From: PALSA-1336 sp964592725
Lineage (GTDB): Bacteria; Patescibacteriota; Doudnabacteria; UBA920
Length of the DNA stretch: 18,500 bases
NCBI GenBank assembly: GCA_964592725.1
Contig: CAZQFQ010000030.1
Span: forward strand, 1-18,500
Direction: 5' to 3'
Shown: piece by piece, positions 1-4,676 of the stretch
Position numbering within the stretch: position 1 is the first letter of the stretch
Layout: every line of letters starts with the position of its first letter
Notes under the pieces: model-generated
The model's database searches: none
What the model was told of the DNA's origin: nothing
The model's input: the letters and a program-made list of their open reading frames with translations, nothing else
Program-made: the position numbers and the translations under genes

Positions 1-335
1 GCCTTGACCGCTGCCTCTACGGATGCCGCTCCGGCCGACGCGTGGACATTGCACCACTTGGCTGTGCCTTTCTTGACGAGAGCTTCGGCGGCACGTTTGA
101 CGGTTTCACTAATGTCGTCCCACTTGCCGTCCCAGCCGACGTAAAGGCCGAGTTCGTTGGCAACTTCCGCCAGGGTGGAGGCAAAACCTCCGGTGATGGC
201 TTCGAGTCCGATTTTGACCTCCGAAACCAGTTTGCGCATAGTGATAAGCGTCACCAGCGCCTGGGTCAGTGTCGCGAAGTCGAGCGGCAAAATAATCCTG
301 CGTGCCGCGATGCCTTGCTCGTAACTTAAATCCAT
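1..335 (-). CDS. pyrF: Orotidine 5'-phosphate decarboxylase, N-terminal part (runs off the left edge)
   Basis: Decarboxylates OMP to UMP, the last step of de novo pyrimidine synthesis, in the cytosol. Reading the minus strand from ATG at 335 gives about 111 residues with no stop. They show the OMPdecase order: LPLDFAT near residue 17, VKIGLEAITGG near 40-50, the catalytic Asp-x-Lys-x-x-Asp as WDGKWDDISETV near 70-81, and NVHASAG near 98-104. The start is set by AAAGGAAG five bases upstream. The C-terminal half, with the phosphate-binding end, lies outside the window. Base use is clearly GC-richer than the endonuclease next door. It has its own promoter and a structured leader with a small ORF, so expression may be regulated at the leader. 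Identity rests on these motifs and is fairly secure. Confidence 0.85.
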   Translation of the reverse strand, partial: MDLSYEQGIAARRIILPLDFATLTQALVTLITMRKLVSEVKIGLEAITGGFASTLAEVANELGLYVGWDGKWDDISETVKRAAEALVKKGTAKWCNVHASAGAASVEAAVK

Positions 336-345
336 AGACTTCCTT

Positions 346-390
346 TCACGTGAAATTAAAAGAAGGCCGAATGCTGATAATTCTTCGCAT
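346..390 (-). CDS. Possible 14-residue leader peptide upstream of pyrF
   Basis: A minus-strand ORF reads MRRIISIRPSFNFT and stops with TGA at 348-346. It has a near-perfect Shine-Dalgarno AAAGGAGG (403-396) five bases before its ATG, stronger than the SD of pyrF itself. The stop lies 10 bases before the pyrF ATG. The ORF starts inside the 5' arm of the leader hairpin, so translating ribosomes would melt that hairpin. No homology can be claimed for a peptide this short. Translation is inferred only from the SD and spacing. Confidence 0.5.
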   Translation of the reverse strand: MRRIISIRPSFNFT

Positions 391-398
391 TTTGGCCT
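352..398 (-). promoter_or_regulatory. Terminator-like hairpin (possible attenuator) in the pyrF leader
   Basis: On the minus strand AGGCC-AA-AAUGC (398-387) pairs with GCAUU-C-GGCCU (374-364): two 5-bp helices with a small internal loop and a 12-base terminal loop, followed by UCUUUUAAUUU (363-353). That is the shape of a Rho-independent terminator, yet it lies between promoter and gene. The 5' arm overlaps the end of the leader-ORF SD and its AUG. Attenuation is an inference. Confidence 0.45.
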
Positions 399-414
399 CC
401 TTTAGGATAGAGGT

Positions 415-442
415 ATTGTAGCGATGTTTGGCCGAAAGTCAA
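415..442 (-). promoter_or_regulatory. Sigma70-type promoter of pyrF
   Basis: Minus strand: TTGACT (442-437), 16-base spacer, TACAAT (420-415). Predicted start is near 408, giving a leader of about 72 bases. The -35 lies back to back with that of the divergent endonuclease promoter, 12 bases away. Confidence 0.65.
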
Positions 443-454
443 GGATATATTTGA

Positions 455-483
455 TTTACAAACATTTTTATTTGTGGTATGAT
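455..483 (+). promoter_or_regulatory. Sigma70-type promoter of the LAGLIDADG endonuclease gene
   Basis: TTTACA (455-460), 17-base spacer, TATGAT (478-483) with TGG just before it (extended -10). The -10 box contains the upstream ATG at 479, so that ATG cannot lie in the transcript; this supports the start at 512. Confidence 0.6.
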
Positions 484-511
484 TGGTATACGCTTTTACA
501 TTGAGGAATTT

Positions 512-1165
512 ATGAAGCCGTTAAATAAAATAAAAATTAATTGGTCTCCAGAGCTGGCTTACGCTGTCGGTCTTATTGCTACTGATGGAAATCTTTCAAA
601 GGATGGCAGGCACATGGCTTTCATTTCCAAAGACATGGAGTTAATAAAAACTTTTCAAAATTGTCTTGGCATAAAAGTTAAAATCGCAAAAAAACAAAGT
701 GGTTTTAAAAAAGACAGTTTTGGCTATTGGGTGCAGTTTGGCGATGTTAATTTTTACAAATTTTTAAATTCTATAGGTTTGACTTTCGCCAAATCCAAAA
801 CTATGGGTAAATTAAAAATTCCTGATAAACATTTTTTTGACTTTTTAAGAGGTAGCTTTGACGGGGATGGGACTTTTTATTCTTATTGGGACAAACGATG
901 GGCTTCCAGCTTTATGTTTTATTTGGTTTTTATTTCAGCAAGTTTAAAGCATGTAGAATGGATTCGCGGAGAAATTAATAAATTGTTGGCGGTGAAAGGG
1001 CATGTTAGTCGTTTTGCTCACGCCAAAGCATTCCAATTAAGATACGCAAAGAGAGAAAGTAAAATAATTTTTAAAAAAATGTATTATACTCCAAATATTC
1101 CGAGGCTTGAAAGGAAATACAAAAAAGTATATACTGCATTAGCAATTGATAAGAAGAATCCATAA
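512..1165 (+). CDS. Free-standing LAGLIDADG homing endonuclease
   Basis: A 217-residue protein with two LAGLIDADG-like motifs: ELAYAVGLIATDGNLS near residues 14-29 and FFDFLRGSFDGDGTF near 109-123. The acidic residue ending each motif (D of ATDG and of DGDG) would bind the metal. The two-motif layout means a single chain could form both halves of the active site and cut an asymmetric DNA target. No intein splice motifs or host exons are seen, so it is free-standing. The start at 512 has GAGG four bases upstream; the ATG at 479 lies within the -10 box. It is AT-rich and Lys-rich, unlike pyrF. The tRNA-Leu gene begins five bases after the stop, so read-through into the tRNA is possible. A regulatory LAGLIDADG (WhiA-like) protein is less likely because no HTH is seen. 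Confidence 0.8.
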   Translation: MKPLNKIKINWSPELAYAVGLIATDGNLSKDGRHMAFISKDMELIKTFQNCLGIKVKIAKKQSGFKKDSFGYWVQFGDVNFYKFLNSIGLTFAKSKTMGKLKIPDKHFFDFLRGSFDGDGTFYSYWDKRWASSFMFYLVFISASLKHVEWIRGEINKLLAVKGHVSRFAHAKAFQLRYAKRESKIIFKKMYYTPNIPRLERKYKKVYTALAIDKKNP

Positions 1166-1170
1166 AATTT

Positions 1171-1258
1171 GCCCGGGTGGCGGAACTGGCAATACGCACT
1201 ACCTTGAGGTGGTAGCGCCCGCAAGGGCATGCAGGTTCGACTCCTGTCCCGGGCACCA
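1171..1258 (+). tRNA. tRNA-Leu (anticodon GAG), CCA encoded
   Basis: Acceptor GCCCGGG (1171-1177) pairs with CCCGGGC (1248-1254), followed by A73 and an encoded CCA (1256-1258). Anticodon stem CTACC/GGTAG (1199-1203/1211-1215) encloses TTGAGGT with anticodon GAG at 1206-1208, reading CUC/CUU. The long variable arm GCCC-GCAA-GGGC is typical of type II Leu tRNA, and the T-arm has the usual TTCGACT loop. Confidence 0.95.
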
Positions 1259-1261
1259 TTC

Positions 1262-1312
1262 GACTCGTCACCTTGGGGTGACTCGCTCACGGCCTTTGGC
1301 CACGAGCTTGAA
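1262..1312 (+). repeat. Two small hairpins between tRNA-Leu and the reductase gene
   Basis: GTCACC-TTGG-GGTGAC (1267-1282) is a perfect 6-bp hairpin; next, near 1290-1304, GGCC-TTT-GGCC sits inside a weaker CUC...GAG pairing. They could be the tRNA 3' processing/termination region or a small repeat. No clear function. Confidence 0.35.
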
Positions 1313-1321
1313 AAACTTTTT

Positions 1322-1903
1322 ATGTTAAACATCCCCATAATTTTAGGCTCGGTGCGCGAGGGCAGGAAAAGCGAGGCGCCGGCCAGGTATATAGTAGATA
1401 GGGTTAAGGCCGCCGGGCATGAAACCCGGCTGGTGGATTTTAAAGAAATGCCTTTGCCGTTTTACGACGCGCCTACGGTCCCTGTGGTTTATTTTAAGTC
1501 GCAATACCCGAATGCCAACGCGCAAAAGTGGAGTGAAATCGCGCGCGCGGCGGACGCGTTTATTATCGTGAGCCCCGAATACAATCATGGCTACTCGGCG
1601 GTTTTAAAAAATGCTTTGGACTGGGGCTATTTGGAATTTGAAAAAAAGCCGTTTGGTTTGGTTGGTGTCTCTAATGGGAAAGTGGCGGGCGCGCGCATGA
1701 TTGAACAGCTAAGGCCGGTTATAGAAAACTTCGGCGCTGTGGCCATGCGGGAAACCGTCATGATCGGTCCGGTGGAAAAATATTTTGCCGATGACGGAAA
1801 AATGATAAGTTCTGAGTTGGATAAAAAAATGGACGGATTGTTAAAAAGTTTGGTTTGGTGGGCAGAGATTTTAAGAGACCGCAGACACGCGGATAAAAAA
1901 TGA
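1322..1903 (+). CDS. NADPH-dependent FMN reductase family flavoprotein
   Basis: A 193-residue flavodoxin-like reductase that would use NAD(P)H to reduce FMN or small acceptors such as quinones in the cytosol. Seen: a beta strand then GSVREGR near residues 8-14 (FMN phosphate loop), PLPFYDAP near 38-45, and the family signature SPEYNHGYSAVLKNALDW near 83-100. The start at 1322 was chosen because the longer frame would begin inside the tRNA; no clear SD is seen. The C-terminal tail (RDRRHADKK) is encoded by the left arm of an intergenic repeat (1877-1914), so the last residues may be acquired by repeat insertion. The true substrate cannot be told from sequence. Confidence 0.85.
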   Translation: MLNIPIILGSVREGRKSEAPARYIVDRVKAAGHETRLVDFKEMPLPFYDAPTVPVVYFKSQYPNANAQKWSEIARAADAFIIVSPEYNHGYSAVLKNALDWGYLEFEKKPFGLVGVSNGKVAGARMIEQLRPVIENFGAVAMRETVMIGPVEKYFADDGKMISSELDKKMDGLLKSLVWWAEILRDRRHADKK

Positions 1904-1981
1904 TAACGCGGATTTTAAAACACCCGGAAATCCCGGGTATTTTTATCTGCGAAATCCGCGTCTATCTGCGTATCCGCGGTC
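1877..1981. repeat. Inverted repeat of ATCTGCG/CGCGGAT words between convergent genes
   Basis: The left arm (1877-1914) and the reverse complement of the right arm (1942-1981) share the word order GACCGC(A/G)GA(C/T)ACGC(G/A)GATA and ACGCGGATTT. The element overlaps the last codons of the FMN reductase and reaches the stop codon of the DHH gene. A related single-arm version (ATCTGTG words) occurs at 6770-6812. Confidence 0.6.
1922..1945 (+). terminator. Rho-independent terminator of the FMN reductase gene
   Basis: ACCCGG (1922-1927), loop AAATC, CCGGGT (1933-1938), then ATTTTTA. It sits at the centre of the larger inverted repeat. Confidence 0.65.
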
Positions 1982-2946
1982 TATACCACTTTCCACTTGC
2001 CCGCATCGTCCCTCATCAGTTTCCCGGCCACGGAAAAGCCCGCCGCCAGCTTGTGGCCGCCGCCGCCGAATATGTGGGCGATTTTGGAAACATCAATATT
2101 TTTAAAAGTATCACTACGCAAGCTCCCTTTTATAACCCCGCCGTCCTGGCGCAAAAACATCGCGAATTTGGCTTCGGGCATGGTGTTTAAAGTTTCCACA
2201 AACCCTTCAAAGGCGGCCTGCGGCAAGCTTTTAAATTCCGCCAAATCTTTTTCCGTCATCACCGAATAAATAATTTTATTTTTTTCGTCGTAATAGGAAT
2301 TTTCCATTGCCCTGCCCCAGGCTTTTAAAATTTGGGGCGATTTGCTTTTATAAGCCTGTTTGATAATTTTGTGGGATTGCGCGCCTTTGCGAAGCAGTTG
2401 CCCCGCGGCCGTAAGCGTGGAGCTTTGGGTATTTGAATGCATAAATCCGCCGGTGTCGGTAATAATTCCGGTAAGCAAACAGGTGGCAACGTCTTTGGTT
2501 ATGGGCCATTTGTTAAAGTTAAAAAAATCGTAAACCAGTTCGGCAACGGAAGATTTTTTTGAATCCACAACATTAACATGGCCAAAGTTGGTATTGTCGG
2601 GATGATGATCAAAGTTGAGGATTTGAAGATTTAAGACTTTAGATTTTAGATTTAAAATCTTCTCGGAACCGGTTCGCGACAGTTCGGAACAGCCAAAAGT
2701 GATAATTAGATCGAAATTGCCGTGAGAAATATCGTCCGTAATTTTTTTCGCCCCGGGTAAAAAACTTAAATTCGGCGGCACGCCTTTTTTGATGGCGTAA
2801 GTTACATTCTTGCCCATTTTTTCAAGCTGGTTTCCCATGGCCAAAAGCGCTCCCCCGTCGTCGCCGTCCATGCGCTCGTGCATGGTTAGGAGGACATTTT
2901 GGGAGCGGTCGATTAATTGTTTGGCTTGTAGAAATTCTTTATTCAT
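1981..2946 (-). CDS. nrnA: DHH-family phosphoesterase, NrnA-like (nanoRNase/pAp phosphatase type)
   Basis: A 321-residue DHH/DHHA1 protein, the usual NrnA length. Such enzymes hydrolyse very short RNAs and 3'-phosphoadenosine 5'-phosphate, or cyclic dinucleotides, using two Mn2+. Seen: motif I HERMDGDD (residues 23-30), DHH motif NFDHHPDN (111-118), motif IV GIITDTGGF (160-168), and a C-terminal DHHA1 loop GGGGHKLAAGF. Oddities: motif II reads DLIITFGCSELSR, with Gly where the family has a metal-binding Asp, and a Leu/Asn/Lys-rich stretch (about 96-110) is encoded by simple AATCTAAA-like repeats. It lies downstream of rbfA on the same strand, as in many infB-rbfA-nrnA clusters. The fold is sure; the exact substrate and full activity are not. 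Confidence 0.85.
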   Translation of the reverse strand: MNKEFLQAKQLIDRSQNVLLTMHERMDGDDGGALLAMGNQLEKMGKNVTYAIKKGVPPNLSFLPGAKKITDDISHGNFDLIITFGCSELSRTGSEKILNLKSKVLNLQILNFDHHPDNTNFGHVNVVDSKKSSVAELVYDFFNFNKWPITKDVATCLLTGIITDTGGFMHSNTQSSTLTAAGQLLRKGAQSHKIIKQAYKSKSPQILKAWGRAMENSYYDEKNKIIYSVMTEKDLAEFKSLPQAAFEGFVETLNTMPEAKFAMFLRQDGGVIKGSLRSDTFKNIDVSKIAHIFGGGGHKLAAGFSVAGKLMRDDAGKWKVV

Positions 2947-2956
2947 CGTTTTTGTG

Positions 2957-3067
2957 GTAGTAGGTTAAAAGGCGCGGCGGCCGGTACGGGCTTGGGTTTT
3001 TAGTTTTAAGGCGCCCTATTACCTACAACTTGAAACTATACCGGTCGCTACGCCCTAAAACATATTA
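2957..3067. repeat. Dispersed ~110-bp inverted repeat, copy A
   Basis: The left arm around GGCGCGGCGGCCGGTA (2971-2985) pairs with TATACCGGTCGCTACGCC (3037-3054), with further pairing outward. Copies B (7663-7771) and C (9299-9416) share the GCGGCCGGTA / TACTGGCCGC core and inner AGTAATAAGG-like words. The right arm reaches the rbfA stop codon. Confidence 0.65.
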
Positions 3068-3523
3068 CCGTTCATCGTGTATCTTTTTCAGAACTTCATC
3101 GATATGCTGTGCATACCGTGGCGTGGTGTCCAAGTGAAAGCTGATGCGCGGGATTATTTTAGTGTGAAAATGTTTATTAACTTCGCCCTGGAGGTCATAA
3201 ATATTTTTGGCAAGAAAGTTTAATATTTTTTCGTCCAAAGATGGAGCAGTCCGGAGCTTTTTATCAGTCTGCGACAAACTTTTTTCCCCTCTCCCCCTGG
3301 GAGAGGGTGCCCCAAGCTCGCCTTGGGTAGGGTGAGGGTCGGGATCAAATATAGAAATCCAAATTTTGGCATACTTCATGTCCTTGCTGGTCCCCACCTT
3401 AGTAATAGTAACCAACCCTTTTTGCCAATCCAAATACTCATGCAAAACCGGCCCTAATTCATGTTCTATTAGGGAATTAACTTTGGCAATGCGGTTGGTG
3501 TCTTTTTTAACTACTTTGTGCAT
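3065..3523 (-). CDS. rbfA: Ribosome-binding factor A
   Basis: A 152-residue RbfA, which binds the immature 30S subunit and helps mature the 5' end of 16S rRNA. Seen: RIAKVNSLIEHELGPVL (residues 11-27), LVTITKVGTSKDMKYAKIWISI (37-58, split by no gap), and the C-terminal KIIPRISFHLDTTPRYAQHIDEVLKKI region. The start at 3523 was chosen because the longer frame from 3565 begins inside a palindromic repeat; no SD is visible. Residues about 60-90 (proline/glycine/arginine-rich) come from an in-frame copy of a CCCTCTCC/GGGAGAGGG repeat, placed between the last seen strand and the next helix. It is normally next to infB, but here an opposite-strand gene lies between them. Confidence 0.9.
   Translation of the reverse strand: MHKVVKKDTNRIAKVNSLIEHELGPVLHEYLDWQKGLVTITKVGTSKDMKYAKIWISIFDPDPHPTQGELGAPSPRGRGEKSLSQTDKKLRTAPSLDEKILNFLAKNIYDLQGEVNKHFHTKIIPRISFHLDTTPRYAQHIDEVLKKIHDER
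3287..3345. repeat. CCCTCTCC-type hairpin repeat inside rbfA
   Basis: CCCTCTCCC (3287-3295), loop CCT, GGGAGAGGG (3299-3307), then CCCAAG-CTCGC-CTTGGG (3311-3327) and the tail TAGGGTGAGGGT. Related copies lie at 6611-6641, 11062-11093 and 11918-11953, all outside coding sequence. Confidence 0.7.
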
Positions 3524-3540
3524 AAATTTAAACTTTTGTT

Positions 3541-3643
3541 TGGCGTCATTCTGAGGCAGTAGCATCCGACCGAAGAATCTCTATCCCCAGATGAGATCCT
3601 TCACCCGCAAATTATTGCCGATGGCGGGTTCAGGATGACGCCA
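3541..3643. repeat. 103-bp element with 14-bp terminal inverted repeats
   Basis: TGGCGTCATTCTGA (3541-3554) and TCAGGATGACGCCA (3630-3643) are inverse copies with one mismatch. The interior carries GAAGAATCT and GAGATCCTTC words typical of dispersed bacterial palindromes. It forms the leader region of rbfA. Confidence 0.6.
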
Positions 3644-3663
3644 CGAAGGCGATTGCTAAATTT

Positions 3664-3690
3664 ATTATATCAGCTAAATAGTATAGTCAA
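3664..3690 (-). promoter_or_regulatory. Probable rbfA promoter
   Basis: Minus strand TTGACT (3690-3685) with TATAAT (3669-3664) at a 15-base spacing, or TAATAA at 17 bases. It would give rbfA-nrnA a transcript independent of infB. The spacing makes it less certain. Confidence 0.4.
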
Positions 3691-3732
3691 TTTTTGCGGT
3701 TTGGGCAAGAGCCGATGGTAAATTCCGGCTTA

Positions 3733-3761
3733 TTGACTATTTTTTTGTTCAGCGTTATAGT
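3733..3761 (+). promoter_or_regulatory. Sigma70-type promoter of the 3824 gene
   Basis: TTGACT (3733-3738), 17-base spacer, TATAGT (3756-3761). It diverges from the rbfA promoter; the two -35 regions form an inverted repeat ATAGTCAAT...ATTGACTAT (3683-3691/3732-3740). Confidence 0.65.
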
Positions 3762-3823
3762 TAGTTGTTCGGTCGGGTACGCCCAATGTCCGGACGTAGT
3801 TAAATTCAATTTAGGAGGATGTC

Positions 3824-4393
3824 ATGGGTACGCCTAATGACGTCGTTGGACTTGACCGCCTTGTGAGGGTAATCACCAGCACAATGGCGGACGCTTATCA
3901 TTACGAAGATAACTGGCCGGTTCACTGCCTGGCCATGCTCGAAAACGTAGGGCGTGAGTTTAAGCCTCTTTTGAAGACTTTCGGCCGTCCCCTGGCGAAG
4001 GAATTGGATATCGCGATGATTCCAGGTGTCTCGGGGATTGTAATCACGGAATGGACGTACCGCTTCCCGGACAAACCCAAATACGTTGTCTGTTTTGGTT
4101 CAATTGGGTTAGGAGTCCCCGGCGGCTGGATACTGGTTCGCAAACCGGACAACGAGGTCTTCCTCGATGAGCCGCGCATGTTGGCCGAGGCTATCGGTAA
4201 CGGCATCGGTGGCATCGGGGGCGCACAAATGTTCATTGGCGCGTGCGCATACGCGGTGCAAGAGCTCTTCCGGAAACGGCGGGAGCAACTGGATGATCTC
4301 GAACAAGGCTGTCTGCTTCGGCGAATGTCCGAGGCAGCTGATCATTCCAGGTGGTCGGACACCAAGAAGTTCATCGACGGCCTCGTGCGCTAG
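3824..4393 (+). CDS. Orphan hypothetical protein, GC-rich, with Gly-rich segment
   Basis: I do not recognise this 189-residue protein. It has an acidic/aromatic N-terminal part, a central region with probable beta strands (VSGIVITEWTYRF, YVVCFGSIGLGVPGGWILVRKP), then a glycine-zipper-like hydrophobic stretch near residues 127-146 (GNGIGGIGGAQMFIGACAYA), and a charged helical C-terminus. No signal peptide is seen; the Gly-rich stretch might insert in or associate with a membrane. The gene has a strong promoter, TAGGAGGA close to the ATG and its own hairpin terminator. It is clearly GC-richer than rbfA and infB, between which it sits in opposite orientation. It looks like an inserted single-gene cassette. 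Confidence 0.8.
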   Translation: MGTPNDVVGLDRLVRVITSTMADAYHYEDNWPVHCLAMLENVGREFKPLLKTFGRPLAKELDIAMIPGVSGIVITEWTYRFPDKPKYVVCFGSIGLGVPGGWILVRKPDNEVFLDEPRMLAEAIGNGIGGIGGAQMFIGACAYAVQELFRKRREQLDDLEQGCLLRRMSEAADHSRWSDTKKFIDGLVR

Positions 4394-4403
4394 AACTGCT
4401 TTA

Positions 4404-4440
4404 AGCCGGGATCCCCGCGGGTCCCGGCTCTAACTTTGCC
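4404..4440 (+). terminator. Hairpin terminator of the 3824 gene
   Basis: AGCCGGGATCC (4404-4414), loop CCGC, GGGTCCCGGCT (4419-4429): an 11-bp stem with one G-U pair, followed by a weak CTAACTTT tract. Confidence 0.6.
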
Positions 4441-4510
4441 TAAATAAAAAGCAGACCACCCTCCTTCACTGAAGTTTCGGAGAGCAAGCGGGCCTGGGAT
4501 AGGAATCTGG

Positions 4511-4566
4511 ATCCCGGATATTTTTTACAAACTGATGTGACCTGATGTTGTAAAAAATTCCGGGAT
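4511..4566. repeat. Inverted repeat ATCCCGGA...TCCGGGAT
   Basis: The arms 4511-4530 and 4548-4566 are inverse copies differing by one base insertion. They enclose a 17-base loop with repeated CTGATG words. It lies in the 283-base gap between the 3824 gene and infB, which has no gene. Confidence 0.6.
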
Positions 4567-4603
4567 GACACAACTTGAGTTCAGTGTTAATTCAGCGTAC
4601 CTA

Positions 4604-4663
4604 TCACCCCTCGACTTTGCTCGGGGTGACCCTGAGCATTGCCGAACGGGTCAGCGACCGTTC
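4604..4663. repeat. Pair of small palindromes downstream of infB
   Basis: TCACCCC (4604-4610)/GGGGTGA (4623-4629) and GAACGG (4644-4649)/CCGTTC (4658-4663). They sit just after the infB stop and may shape its transcript end; there is no U-tract on the minus strand, so I do not call a terminator. Confidence 0.45.
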
Positions 4664-4676
4664 AGCGGAATAGGAA

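Noticed and set aside
42..329. 95-codon plus-strand frame over the left edge
   Set aside because: It is antisense to pyrF, whose minus-strand translation shows clear OMP decarboxylase motifs.
479..511. Upstream ATG for the LAGLIDADG gene
   Set aside because: It lies in the -10 box; the ATG at 512 has an SD.
1071..1338. Minus-strand and plus-strand frames across the tRNA (e.g. a peptide with GTGVEPACPCGRYHLK)
   Set aside because: These are translations of the tRNA-Leu gene itself, a familiar false gene.
3524..3565. Longer N-terminus of rbfA
   Set aside because: The extra codons come from the terminal inverted repeat at 3541-3643; RbfA similarity begins after the ATG at 3523.
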